NCBI RefSeq assembly: GCF_013283645.1
Contig: NZ_JABEKV010000001.1
Location: forward strand, 124,001-188,000
Length of the DNA: 64,000 nucleotides
Reading direction: 5' to 3'
Source of the DNA: Sinorhizobium psoraleae
GTDB taxonomy: Bacteria > Pseudomonadota > Alphaproteobacteria > Rhizobiales > Rhizobiaceae
The stretch's first letter is position 1, and each line of letters starts with the position of its first letter. The translations under genes were made by a program, and so were the position numbers. The notes below the pieces were generated by a model that was not told the DNA's origin, made no database searches, and was given only the letters and a program-made list of their open reading frames with translations. Below are positions 18,921 through 26,900 of this stretch, one piece after another.

Positions 18921-20435
18921 ATGGCGATGCGGACTGAGCCGGATATCGTCATCATCGGATCGGGAATCGGCGGCGCGACCGTGGCGGCGGGGCTCGCGCC
19001 GTCGGGCGCCGAGATCCTGATCCTCGAAGCAGGCGGTCACATCGAGGACCGCCCGGAAAACCGTGACCAGCGGGCGATCTTCCAGCGCGGCCATTTCCGG
19101 CCGAAGGAAACCTGGTACGAGGCGGGCGGCGTCGGCTTCAATCCCGGCAATTACTACAATGTCGGCGGCAACTCGAAATTCTACGGCGCGGTGCTGACCC
19201 GCTATCGCCGGGAGGACTTCGAGGAGATGCAGCATCTCGACGGCGTTTCGCCCGCTTGGCCGTTTGCTTACGACGAGCTGGAGCCGTGGTATTCCAAGGC
19301 GGAGGCGCTCTATCAGGTGCGCGGGAGGCTCGGTGAAGATCCGACCGAGCCGGCGCACTCGCGCGATTATCCTCATGGCCCCGTTGCGGACGAACCGGCG
19401 ATCGCCAGGGTTCGCAAGTGCTTGGCAGAGATCGGCCTGCACCCCTATTCGCTGCCGCTCGGCATCGACATCGAGCGCTGGCTCGCCAAGGGCAAGACCC
19501 CTTGGGATGCGCATCCGAACAGCTTCGACGGCAAGATGGATGCGGAGACGGCGGCGCTGGCCGCAGCACTCGAATATCCGAACGTCCGGCTGCAGACCGG
19601 CTCGCGCGTGACGCGGCTTGCGACCGCGCCCGACGGCAAGGCGATCGAGACTGTTCACTACGTCAAGGAGGGGGCGGAGCACAGCGTTTCGCCGAAGCTG
19701 GTCATCCTCTCGGCCGGGGCCGTACAATCGGCTGTCCTGCTGTTGCGCTCGGCCGACGACCGCAATCCGGCCGGGCTTGCAAACCGATCCGACCAGGTGG
19801 GGCGCAATTTCATGAACCACAATTCGAGTGCGGTGATCGCGCTCAGCCCCTGGTACCGCAACGATTCCATCTATCAGAAGACCTTCGGTCTCAACGATTT
19901 CTATCTTTCGGATGGGGCAGGGGGGCCGCCGCTCGGCAATATCCAGCTGCTCGGCCGCGTCTCCGGCGCGATCCTGAAGGCGAACATGCCGGCCATGCCG
20001 GAATGGCTCCTGAACCAGGTCTCGGCCCGCGGCATCGACTTCTACGCCATGAGCGAGGACCTGCCGTCACCGGACAGCCGGGTCATGGTCGATGGCGACC
20101 GCGTGGTACTGAAATGGGTGCGCACCAATTGGCAGGCCCATCTCGATCTCGTCGCCAGGTTGAAGGCGGTGCTGAGAAGGGCCGGCTTCCCGGTCGTTCT
20201 CGCCCGGGCCTTCGACAAGCGTACGCCGTCGCATCAGTGCGGCACCGTCAGGATCGGCAAGGACCCGGATGAGGCGCCACTCGACGTCTATTGCCGCGCA
20301 TTCGATCACCCGAACCTCTTCGTCGTCGATGCCGGCTTCCTGCCGACTTCGGCGGCGGTAAATCCGGCGCTGACGGTTGCGGCGCAGGCGCTGCGCGTCG
20401 CGGATCACATTATTAAAGAGGATCTTCGGTCATGA
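18921..20435 (+). CDS. GMC-family FAD-dependent oxidoreductase (first)
   Basis: A 504-residue glucose-methanol-choline flavoprotein. The FAD-binding motif IVIIGSGIGGATVAAGL is at residues 10-26. The conserved C-terminal block contains PSHQCGTVRIG (active-site histidine), NLFVVDAGFLPTSAAVNPAL and the final helix. It is closest in layout to sugar/gluconate dehydrogenase-like GMC enzymes rather than choline dehydrogenases. No twin-arginine or Sec signal is seen and no cytochrome or small-subunit gene is adjacent, so it probably acts in the cytoplasm with an unknown electron acceptor. ATGs at 18921 and 18927 are both possible. The stop overlaps the SDR start (ATGA). Confidence 0.9.
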   Translation: MAMRTEPDIVIIGSGIGGATVAAGLAPSGAEILILEAGGHIEDRPENRDQRAIFQRGHFRPKETWYEAGGVGFNPGNYYNVGGNSKFYGAVLTRYRREDFEEMQHLDGVSPAWPFAYDELEPWYSKAEALYQVRGRLGEDPTEPAHSRDYPHGPVADEPAIARVRKCLAEIGLHPYSLPLGIDIERWLAKGKTPWDAHPNSFDGKMDAETAALAAALEYPNVRLQTGSRVTRLATAPDGKAIETVHYVKEGAEHSVSPKLVILSAGAVQSAVLLLRSADDRNPAGLANRSDQVGRNFMNHNSSAVIALSPWYRNDSIYQKTFGLNDFYLSDGAGGPPLGNIQLLGRVSGAILKANMPAMPEWLLNQVSARGIDFYAMSEDLPSPDSRVMVDGDRVVLKWVRTNWQAHLDLVARLKAVLRRAGFPVVLARAFDKRTPSHQCGTVRIGKDPDEAPLDVYCRAFDHPNLFVVDAGFLPTSAAVNPALTVAAQALRVADHIIKEDLRS

Positions 20436-21205
20436 CGGAGAAAGCACGTCCCGCCGCGATCGTCACCGGTGGCCGACGTGGCATCGGCCTCGGCATCGCG
20501 CGGGCGCTCGCGGCAAGCGGCTTCGACATCGCCATCACAGGCATCGGCGATGCCGATGGTGTAGCACCGGTGCTCGCGGAACTCGGGACATACGGCGTGC
20601 GGGCGACCTTTCTCCAGGGCGATCTCGCCGATCTCTCCACCCATCAGGCGACCGTGGACGCGGTAATCGACGCGTTCGGCAGGATCGATTGCCTCGTCAA
20701 CAATGCCGGGATCGCTTCCGTCGTGCGCGGCGATTTCCTCGATCTGAAGCCCGAGAACTTCGACACGATCGTCGGCATCAACCTGCGCGGCACGGTTTTC
20801 TTCACGCAGGCGGTGTTGAAGGCAATGCTCGGGGCGAAGGCCGCCGGTCCGCGCTCCATCATCAACATCACTTCGGTCTCGGCCGCGATGACATCGCCGG
20901 AGCGGCTCGACTATTGCATGAGCAAGGCGGGACTTGCCGCCTTCAGCCAGGGACTGGCGCTGAGATTGGCCGAGACCGGTATCTCTGTCTTCGAAGTTCG
21001 ACCCGGCATCATCCGATCCGACATGACCGCAACGGTGTCGGGCAAATACGATGCCCTGATTGCGGATGGGCTGGTGCCGATGCGGCGATGGGGAGAGCCC
21101 GACGACATCGGCAGGATCGTCGCCGGGCTCGCCGGCGGGCAGTTCGGCTTCGCCACGGGCTCGGTCATCCAGGCCGATGGCGGGCTTTCCATCAGCCGTC
21201 TTTGA
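20432..21205 (+). CDS. Short-chain dehydrogenase/reductase
   Basis: A 257-residue classical SDR. Cofactor motif VTGGRRGIGLGIARAL (TGxxxGxG), then LVNNAGIAS (NNAG), the catalytic serine in INITSVSAA and the YxxxK pair in LDYCMSKAGLAAFSQGL. It oxidises or reduces a secondary alcohol with NAD(H) or NADP(H). Most similar-looking proteins are annotated 3-ketoacyl-ACP reductase-like, but the context (sugar transporter and two GMC enzymes) argues for a keto-sugar or polyol. Its start overlaps the preceding GMC gene. It ends this transcript unless transcription reads through the 87-bp gap with the strong dyad at 21243. Confidence 0.93.
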   Translation: MTEKARPAAIVTGGRRGIGLGIARALAASGFDIAITGIGDADGVAPVLAELGTYGVRATFLQGDLADLSTHQATVDAVIDAFGRIDCLVNNAGIASVVRGDFLDLKPENFDTIVGINLRGTVFFTQAVLKAMLGAKAAGPRSIINITSVSAAMTSPERLDYCMSKAGLAAFSQGLALRLAETGISVFEVRPGIIRSDMTATVSGKYDALIADGLVPMRRWGEPDDIGRIVAGLAGGQFGFATGSVIQADGGLSISRL

Positions 21206-21242
21206 AGGAGCAGGCGGGAGATGCGCATCGGAGTCGTTTTGC

Positions 21243-21274
21243 GTTTGCGATTTGGAACGATCCAAATCGCAAAC
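21243..21274. promoter_or_regulatory. Dyad with 14-bp arms before the second GMC gene
   Basis: GTTTGCGATTTGGA (21243-21256) and TCCAAATCGCAAAC (21261-21274) pair perfectly around ACGA. The core ATTTGGAACGATCCAAAT (21250-21267) closely matches the operator at 7085-7102 (same TTGGAACG-TCCAA). It may be a site for the first LacI regulator, or one of the intergenic palindromes common in rhizobia. GGAGG of the next gene starts 4 bases later. Confidence 0.5.
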
Positions 21275-21292
21275 TCTGGAGGAAAATAGCGA

Positions 21293-22948
21293 ATGACATA
21301 CGACTACATCATCACCGGCGCCGGCCCCGCGGGCTGTGTTCTTGCCAACCGCTTGAGTGAGGACCCGACGGTCAAGGTGCTGCTGCTCGAAGCCGGTGGC
21401 GGTGACTGGAATCCGCTGTTCCATATGCCGGCCGGCTTCGCCAAGATGACCAAAGGCGTCGCGAGCTGGGGCTGGCAGACGGTGCCGCAGAAGCACATGA
21501 AGGGCAGGGTGCTGCGCTACACCCAGGCGAAGGTGATTGGTGGCGGTTCGTCGATCAACGCGCAGCTCTATACCCGCGGCAATGCGGTCGACTATGACCT
21601 TTGGGCGCGCGAAGACGGTTGCACCGGCTGGGACTACCGAAGCGTGCTGCCCTATTTCAAGCGGGCCGAAGACAACCAGCGCTTTGCCGACGACTATCAC
21701 TCCTATGGCGGACCGCTCGGGGTCTCGATGCCGGTCTCGGCACTGCCGATCTGCGACGCCTATATCCGCGCGGGCCAGGAGCTCGGCATCCCCTACAACC
21801 ACGATTTCAACGGAAAACAGCAGGCGGGGGTCGGCTTCTATCAACTGACGCAACGAAACCGCCGGCGCTCTTCCGCGTCGCTTGCCTATCTCTCGCCGAT
21901 CAAGGACCGAAAAAACCTGACGGTGCGCGCCGGTGCGCGCGTCGCCCGCATCGTGCTCGAAGGCAGGCGAGCGGTCGGTGTGGAGGTGGTGACGTCCAGG
22001 GGCAGCGAAACGATCCGGGCGGACCGCGAGGTGCTCATCTCTTCGGGCGCGATCGGATCGCCGAAGCTGCTGCTGCAATCGGGTATCGGCCCGGCCGACC
22101 ACCTGCGCGCGGTCGGCGTCGAGGTTCGCCACGATCTCCCGGGCGTCGGCGGCAATCTTCAGGACCACCTTGATCTCTTCGTCATATCGGAATGCACTGG
22201 CGATCACACCTACGACAACGTCGCCAAGCTGCACCGCACGCTTTGGGCCGGTCTGCAATACGTGCTCTTCCGCACCGGACCTGTCGCCTCGTCGCTCTTC
22301 GAGACCGGCGGCTTCTGGTATGCCGATCCCGACGCACGCTCGCCGGACATCCAGTTCCATCTCGGTCTCGGCTCCGGCATCGAGGCCGGCGTCGCGCGCC
22401 TCAAGAATGCAGGGGTCACGCTCAACTCCGCCTATCTGCATCCGCGCTCGCGCGGCACCGTCCGGCTTTCCTCCTCCGATCCGGCCGCCGCTCCGCTCAT
22501 CGACCCGAACTATTGGGAAGATCCGCACGACCGCAAGATGTCGCTCGAGGGTCTCAGGATCGCCCGCGAAATTATGCAGCAGCCGGCACTGAAGCCCTAT
22601 GTGCTCGCGGAACGTTTGCCGGGTAACGACATCCGGACCGAAGAGCAGCTTTTCGAATACGGTTGCGCCAACGCCAAGACCGATCACCATCCGGTCGGCA
22701 CCTGCAAGATGGGTACGGATGCGACGGCGGTGGTCGATCTGGAGCTCAAGGTGCGCGGGCTCGACGGTTTGCGGGTCTGCGACAGTTCGGTGATGCCGCG
22801 CGTGCCGTCCTGCAACACCAACGGGCCGACGATCATGATGGGTGAGAAGGGGGCGGACATCATCCGCGGCCTGCCGGCGCTGCCGCCTGCGATTTTCCAG
22901 CACGAGCGCAACGACACGCGCGCGCGAGCGCGAGCCGAGGTTCGCTAG
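21293..22948 (+). CDS. GMC-family oxidoreductase (second), choline dehydrogenase-like
   Basis: A 551-residue GMC flavoprotein of the choline dehydrogenase/alcohol dehydrogenase (AlkJ) branch. FAD site [19 protein letters not shown] at the N terminus; GMC signature 1 in [20 protein letters not shown]; signature 2 in [18 protein letters not shown]; catalytic histidine in [11 protein letters not shown] and the conserved [15 protein letters not shown] at the C terminus. It oxidises an alcohol to an aldehyde or ketone using bound FAD. There is no signal peptide. It differs clearly from the first GMC protein (length and signatures), so the region has two unrelated GMC steps, not a duplication. Strong ribosome site GGAGG before the ATG. 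Confidence 0.93.
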   Translation: MTYDYIITGAGPAGCVLANRLSEDPTVKVLLLEAGGGDWNPLFHMPAGFAKMTKGVASWGWQTVPQKHMKGRVLRYTQAKVIGGGSSINAQLYTRGNAVDYDLWAREDGCTGWDYRSVLPYFKRAEDNQRFADDYHSYGGPLGVSMPVSALPICDAYIRAGQELGIPYNHDFNGKQQAGVGFYQLTQRNRRRSSASLAYLSPIKDRKNLTVRAGARVARIVLEGRRAVGVEVVTSRGSETIRADREVLISSGAIGSPKLLLQSGIGPADHLRAVGVEVRHDLPGVGGNLQDHLDLFVISECTGDHTYDNVAKLHRTLWAGLQYVLFRTGPVASSLFETGGFWYADPDARSPDIQFHLGLGSGIEAGVARLKNAGVTLNSAYLHPRSRGTVRLSSSDPAAAPLIDPNYWEDPHDRKMSLEGLRIAREIMQQPALKPYVLAERLPGNDIRTEEQLFEYGCANAKTDHHPVGTCKMGTDATAVVDLELKVRGLDGLRVCDSSVMPRVPSCNTNGPTIMMGEKGADIIRGLPALPPAIFQHERNDTRARARAEVR

Positions 22949-22999
22949 AGGCGGACGGAAACCGCTACTTTCCTGCAATCGCTCACGTCGGGAGGAAAC

Positions 23000-23317
23000 A
23001 TGATCCGACACTGTGTCTTCATCCGCTTCCGCCCGGCGGTGACGAATGCCGAGAAGACGGCGCTCTTCGACGAGATTGCCGCGCTGAAAGACCGCCTCCC
23101 GGGTCTGCTGGCCGTGCACATCGGCGCGAATGTCAGCCCAGAGCTTGGCATGGACAAGGGTTACGGCGAAGGCTTCATCGTCGATTTCGCCGACGCGGCC
23201 GCGCGTGACACCTATCTCGATGATCCGGAACATCGCAAGACCGGTGGAAAAATCGTTGCGGCGGCGGAAGGCGGCGTCCAAGGTGTCTTCGTCTATGATC
23301 TAGAGATACCGGACTGA
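23000..23317 (+). CDS. Dabb-domain (stress-responsive A/B barrel) protein
   Basis: A 105-residue protein matching the Dabb fold: it opens IRHCVFIRFRPAVTNAEKTA, has EIAALKDRLPGLLAVHIGAN and ends with DDPEHRKTGGKIVAA, the usual order of strands and helices. Dabb proteins are small dimeric ferredoxin-like barrels, some of which act as cyclases or lyases; most have no known function. GGGAGGAAAC precedes the ATG. It sits between the second GMC gene (51-bp gap) and the glycerate-kinase-like gene (4-bp gap), so it is probably an accessory enzyme of the same pathway. Confidence 0.87.
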   Translation: MIRHCVFIRFRPAVTNAEKTALFDEIAALKDRLPGLLAVHIGANVSPELGMDKGYGEGFIVDFADAAARDTYLDDPEHRKTGGKIVAAAEGGVQGVFVYDLEIPD

Positions 23318-23321
23318 TTCC

Positions 23322-24593
23322 ATGGCATCGATCGAGCCGCGCTCCTTCCTGACCTCCCTCTTCGAGGCTGCCGTCGCGGCCGCCGATCCTTATGCCGCTA
23401 TCCGCGCTCATCTGCCGGAGAGACCGAAGGGGCGCACGATCGTCATCGGCGCCGGCAAGGCCGCAAGCCAGATGGCGGTCGCCTTCGAGCGGCTTTGGGA
23501 TGGTCCCCTTGATGGTGCCGTCGTCGCCCGCCATGGGCCGGTCGAAAAATGCGAGCGCATCACGGTGCTGCAATCCGCGCATCCCGTGCCGGACGAGGCC
23601 GGGCTTGCGGCATCCTCCGCGCTCCTCAAGTTGGTCGAGGGACTGACGGCGGACGATCTGGTGGTGGCGCTGATTTCCGGCGGCGGCTCGGCGCTCTTGC
23701 CGGCGCCTCCCACGGGGCTGGCGCTCGAGGACGAGATTGCCGTCAACCGGGCACTGCTCGCCTCCGGAGCGCCGATCTCGGCGATGAACGTGGTGCGCAA
23801 GCACGTTTCGCGCATCAAGGGCGGGCGGCTTGCTCTTGCCGCGTCGCCGGCGCGTGTCGTCAGCCTCGTCGTCTCGGACGTTCCGGGCGACAATCCGGCC
23901 TTCGTCGCTTCAGGCCCCACGGTGCCGGATCGGTCGAGCCTTGAGGAAGCGCGCGAGATCGTCGCACGCTACGCGATGGCCTTGCCCGAGCGGGTGGCGG
24001 CGCATCTCTCATCCGAGGCCGCCCGAGCACCTGAGCCCGACGATCCCGCCTTTGCTCGCAACGAATGCCATGTGATCGCCTCGGCGAGCGTCTCGCTGGA
24101 GGCCGCAGCGGCGCGTGTCCGGGATGTGGGTATCGAGGCCGCGATCCTCTCGGACGCGATCGAAGGCGAGGCGCGCGACATCGGTCGTATGCATGCGGCG
24201 CTCGCCCGCGAGGTGGCGTTGCAAAATCGCCCCTTTGAAAAGCCTGTCGTGCTGCTCTCCGGCGGCGAGACGACCGTGACGATTTCCGGCAACAACTACG
24301 GCAAGGGCGGGCGCAACAGCGAGTTCCTCTTGTCGCTGGCGCTCGACATCGAAGGCGCTACCGGCATTGATGCGCTTGCCGCCGATACCGACGGTATAGA
24401 CGGCTCGGAAGACAATGCCGGCGCCTTTGCCGACGGAGAGAGTGTCGCCCGCATGCGCGCGGCGGGCGTCGATCCTCGTGCACATCTCGCCCGCCACGAC
24501 GCCTGGTCGGCCTTCTCGGCCAGCGGCGACCTTTTCGTGCCCGGCCCGACCGGCACGAACGTCAACGATTTCCGTGCGATACTGATATGCTGA
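23322..24593 (+). CDS. MOFRL-family glycerate 2-kinase / TtuD-type protein
   Basis: A 423-residue protein of the class II glycerate kinase (GK-II/MOFRL) family, often annotated hydroxypyruvate reductase TtuD in rhizobia. The N-terminal DUF4147 domain shows IVIGAGKAASQMA and ALISGGGSALLPAP; the C-terminal MOFRL domain shows VLLSGGETTVTI and GGRNSEFLLSLALD. Biochemically characterised members phosphorylate D-glycerate to 2-phosphoglycerate, feeding lower glycolysis; the older reductase name is probably wrong for many. It ends the plus-strand catabolic run, fitting a pathway that ends in a C3 acid. A perfect hairpin and the converging aminotransferase gene follow. Confidence 0.9.
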   Translation: MASIEPRSFLTSLFEAAVAAADPYAAIRAHLPERPKGRTIVIGAGKAASQMAVAFERLWDGPLDGAVVARHGPVEKCERITVLQSAHPVPDEAGLAASSALLKLVEGLTADDLVVALISGGGSALLPAPPTGLALEDEIAVNRALLASGAPISAMNVVRKHVSRIKGGRLALAASPARVVSLVVSDVPGDNPAFVASGPTVPDRSSLEEAREIVARYAMALPERVAAHLSSEAARAPEPDDPAFARNECHVIASASVSLEAAAARVRDVGIEAAILSDAIEGEARDIGRMHAALAREVALQNRPFEKPVVLLSGGETTVTISGNNYGKGGRNSEFLLSLALDIEGATGIDALAADTDGIDGSEDNAGAFADGESVARMRAAGVDPRAHLARHDAWSAFSASGDLFVPGPTGTNVNDFRAILIC

Positions 24594-24612
24594 AGCGCTG
24601 CGGCCGGACGCA

Positions 24613-24652
24613 CTACAACGCCGTGCGTCTTTTCAGACGCACGGCGTTGTAG
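24613..24652. repeat. Perfect 18-bp-arm hairpin in convergent gap
   Basis: CTACAACGCCGTGCGTCT (24613-24630) and AGACGCACGGCGTTGTAG (24635-24652) are exact complements with a TTTC loop. The flank GTAGCACTTTGAGTTGCTG matches the repeat family at 42.7 and 60.8 kb. It lies between two converging genes and may end both transcripts. Confidence 0.8.
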
Positions 24653-24671
24653 CACTTTGAGTTGCTGTCGC

Positions 24672-26009
24672 TTATCTCACCCGCTTCAGCGCGTCGGCGA
24701 GGGTCGAGACGATCTCGCCGAAATGCTTCTTTTCGACGATCAGTGGTGGCGAGAAGGCGATGATGTCGCCGGTGACGCGGATCAAGAGGCCTCTCTCGAA
24801 ACAATCGACGAAGACGTCGTAGGCGCGCGCGCCGGGTGCGCCGTCACGTGATTTGAGTTCGATACCGGCGATGAGGCCGATGGTGCGGATGTCGATGACA
24901 TGCGGCAGGCCCGTCAGCGAATGCATCGCCTCGTGCCAGTCCTCCTGCAGATCGGCAACGCGCGTCATCAGGCCCTCGTCGCGATAGATGTCGAGCGTGG
25001 CGATACCGGCGGCGCAGGCGGCCGGATGGCCGGAATAGGTATAGCCGTGGAAGAGCTCGATCTGGCCCTCCGGCCCGTGCATCAGCGCGTCGTGCACCTT
25101 GCGACTCGCAAAGACCGCGCCCATCGGGATCGCGCCGTTGGTGAGGCCCTTGGCGGTGGTGACGAGATCCGGAGTGACGCCGAAATAGTCGGCCGCGAAG
25201 GTCGCGCCGAGGCGGCCGAAGCCTGTGATCACCTCGTCGAAGATCAGGAGAATGCCGTGCTTGTCGCAGATCGCGCGCAGCCGCTCGAGATAACCCTTCG
25301 GCGGGATCAGCACGCCGGTGGAGCCGGCAACGGGCTCGACGATGCACGCGGCGATGGTTTCGGCGCCATGAAGCGCCACCAGCCTTTCGAGATCGTCGGC
25401 GAGTTCCGCGCCATGCTCGGGCTGGCCCTTGACGAAGGCATTCTTCGCCGGGTCATGGGTATGGCGCAGATGGGCGGAGCCCGGGAGTTGCGGGAAGACG
25501 CGGCGGTTGTTGACGATGCCGCCAACCGAAATGCCGCCGAAGCCGACGCCATGATAGCCGCGCTCGCGGCCGATCAGGCGCGTGCGCGTGCCCTGGCCGA
25601 TCGACCGCTGGTAGGCAAGAGCGATCTTCAGCGCCGTGTCGACCGATTCCGAGCCGGAACCGGTGAAGAACACACGGTCGAGCTTGGCGCCGGCCGGGCC
25701 GGGCGCGATCTCGGCCAGCCGCTCGGCGAAGTCGAAGGCGATCGGATGGCCCATCTGGAAGGAAGGAGCAAAATCCATGGTCGAAAGCTGGCGCTCGACC
25801 GCGGCGGCGATCTGCCGACGGCCATGGCCGGCATTGACGCACCAGAGGCCGGCGGTGCCGTCCAGGATCGTGCGGCCGTCGACGCTGGTGTAGTGCATGC
25901 CCTCGGCACTCGCCAGCAGGCGGGGCGCGGCCTTGAACTGGCGGTTGGCGGTAAACGGCATCCAGTAGCTGTCGAGAACCGGGGTGTTGGGCTTGTTGTG
26001 GGCGTCCAT
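24672..26009 (-). CDS. Class III aminotransferase (omega-amino acid:pyruvate type)
   Basis: A 445-residue PLP-dependent enzyme. Landmarks are LDGTAGLWCVNAGHGR, FTGSGSESVDTALKIA (phosphate cup), RERGYHGVGFGGISVGG, LLIFDEVITGFGRLG and the Schiff-base lysine in DLVTTAKGLTNGAIPMG. Fold and motifs fit beta-alanine/omega-amino acid:pyruvate aminotransferases, which move the terminal amine of beta-alanine, putrescine-derived or taurine-like substrates to pyruvate. The start has AGGAGG. It diverges from an XRE-cupin regulator across a 145-bp gap with two copies of CCGAACAA, so it is probably that regulator's target. Substrate not determinable by eye. Confidence 0.92.
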   Translation of the reverse strand: MDAHNKPNTPVLDSYWMPFTANRQFKAAPRLLASAEGMHYTSVDGRTILDGTAGLWCVNAGHGRRQIAAAVERQLSTMDFAPSFQMGHPIAFDFAERLAEIAPGPAGAKLDRVFFTGSGSESVDTALKIALAYQRSIGQGTRTRLIGRERGYHGVGFGGISVGGIVNNRRVFPQLPGSAHLRHTHDPAKNAFVKGQPEHGAELADDLERLVALHGAETIAACIVEPVAGSTGVLIPPKGYLERLRAICDKHGILLIFDEVITGFGRLGATFAADYFGVTPDLVTTAKGLTNGAIPMGAVFASRKVHDALMHGPEGQIELFHGYTYSGHPAACAAGIATLDIYRDEGLMTRVADLQEDWHEAMHSLTGLPHVIDIRTIGLIAGIELKSRDGAPGARAYDVFVDCFERGLLIRVTGDIIAFSPPLIVEKKHFGEIVSTLADALKRVR

Positions 26010-26050
26010 GGCATCCTCCTGTGGTGTTCGCGATTGACGCCATGATTTGG

Positions 26051-26062
26051 ATTGCCGAACAA
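26051..26062. promoter_or_regulatory. CCGAACAA repeat, copy 1
   Basis: ATTGCCGAACAA lies about 40 bp upstream of the aminotransferase start. A second copy (ATTCCGAACAA) is at 26125-26135. Candidate sites for the XRE-cupin protein. Confidence 0.35.
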
Positions 26063-26124
26063 GTCCTTTTCTTCGCTCAGCTAAGCCACTGTAGTTTATG
26101 CAAACTGCTTGCTAGAGTTTCGAT

Positions 26125-26135
26125 ATTCCGAACAA
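26125..26135. promoter_or_regulatory. CCGAACAA repeat, copy 2
   Basis: ATTCCGAACAA lies 20 bp before the XRE-cupin start codon, in direct orientation to copy 1 and about 74 bp from it. Confidence 0.35.
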
Positions 26136-26154
26136 CGTCAACACGGGATCTGCG

Positions 26155-26703
26155 ATGACCGTCGATATTGGCAACCGGCTGCGCCATGTCCGGCTGATGC
26201 ACAATCTCTCGCAGCGCGAACTTGCCAAGCGGGCCGGGGTCACCAACTCCACCATCTCGCTGATCGAATCGAATGCCTCGAACCCGTCGGTCGGCGCCCT
26301 AAAACGCATTCTCGATGGCATTCCGATCGGGCTTGCCGAGTTTTTCTCCTTCGAACCGGAAAAGCCGCGCAAGGCGTTCTATGCGGCGGAGGAACTGGTG
26401 GAGATCGGCAAGGGGCCGATTTCCTACCGCCAGATCGGCGACAATCTTTTCGGCCGCAGCCTGCAGATCCTGAAGGAGTGCTACCAGCCGGGGGCGGATA
26501 CCGGCAAGGTGCCACTGGTGCATGAAGGCGAGGAGGGCGGGATCGTGCTTTCCGGGCGGCTGGAGGTGACCGTCGACGACGAGCGGCGCATTCTGGGGCC
26601 GGGGGATGCGTACTATTTCGAAAGCCGCCGGCCGCATCGGTTCCGCTGCGTCGGGCCGATGCCCTGCGAGGTGATCAGCGCCTGCACGCCGCCGACGTTT
26701 TGA
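26155..26703 (+). CDS. XRE-cupin transcriptional regulator
   Basis: A 182-residue two-domain regulator. The N-terminal HTH_3 domain reads RLRHVRLMHNLSQRELAKRA and GVTNSTISLIESNASNPSV (residues 7-45); the C-terminal cupin_2 barrel (about residues 105-175) contains GKVPLVHEGEEGGIVLSGRL and PGDAYYFESRRPHRFRC. This layout is that of PuuR-like repressors of polyamine or amino-acid use, whose cupin senses a small metabolite. It diverges from the omega-aminotransferase gene and probably controls it and itself through the CCGAACAA repeats. The effector is unknown. Confidence 0.92.
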   Translation: MTVDIGNRLRHVRLMHNLSQRELAKRAGVTNSTISLIESNASNPSVGALKRILDGIPIGLAEFFSFEPEKPRKAFYAAEELVEIGKGPISYRQIGDNLFGRSLQILKECYQPGADTGKVPLVHEGEEGGIVLSGRLEVTVDDERRILGPGDAYYFESRRPHRFRCVGPMPCEVISACTPPTF

Positions 26704-26725
26704 GGGGCGGGGGAGGAGCGCGAAG

Positions 26726-26868
26726 TGCCCCTCATCCCGCTGCCGCGACCTTCTCCCCGCAGGCGGGGAGAAGGGACTCGCGGGACCCCCTCGCGGCCTT
26801 CTCAAGCGGCGTCTTACAGGGCACGTCCCCTCTCCCCGCGTGCGGGGAGAGGGTTAGGGTGAGGGGCA
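26726..26868. repeat. GGGGAGAAGG-type palindromic mosaic
   Basis: Two hairpin units: CTTCTCCCCGC/GCGGGGAGAAGG (around 26750-26775) and CCTCTCCCCGC/GCGGGGAGAGGG (around 26828-26855), bounded by CCCCTCATCC at one end and its complement-like GGGTGAGGGGC at the other. It fills the convergent gap between the XRE-cupin and aatB genes. Confidence 0.8.
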
Positions 26869-26900
26869 GTTCGAAAGTCTGTGAGGGCCAGTCAACGACC

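Noticed and set aside
20405..23281. A 958-codon open frame on the minus strand
   Set aside because: It is antisense to the SDR, GMC2 and Dabb genes, which show clear family motifs. Its translation is rich in Arg, Asp and His as expected from a reversed GC-rich gene, and no family is recognisable.
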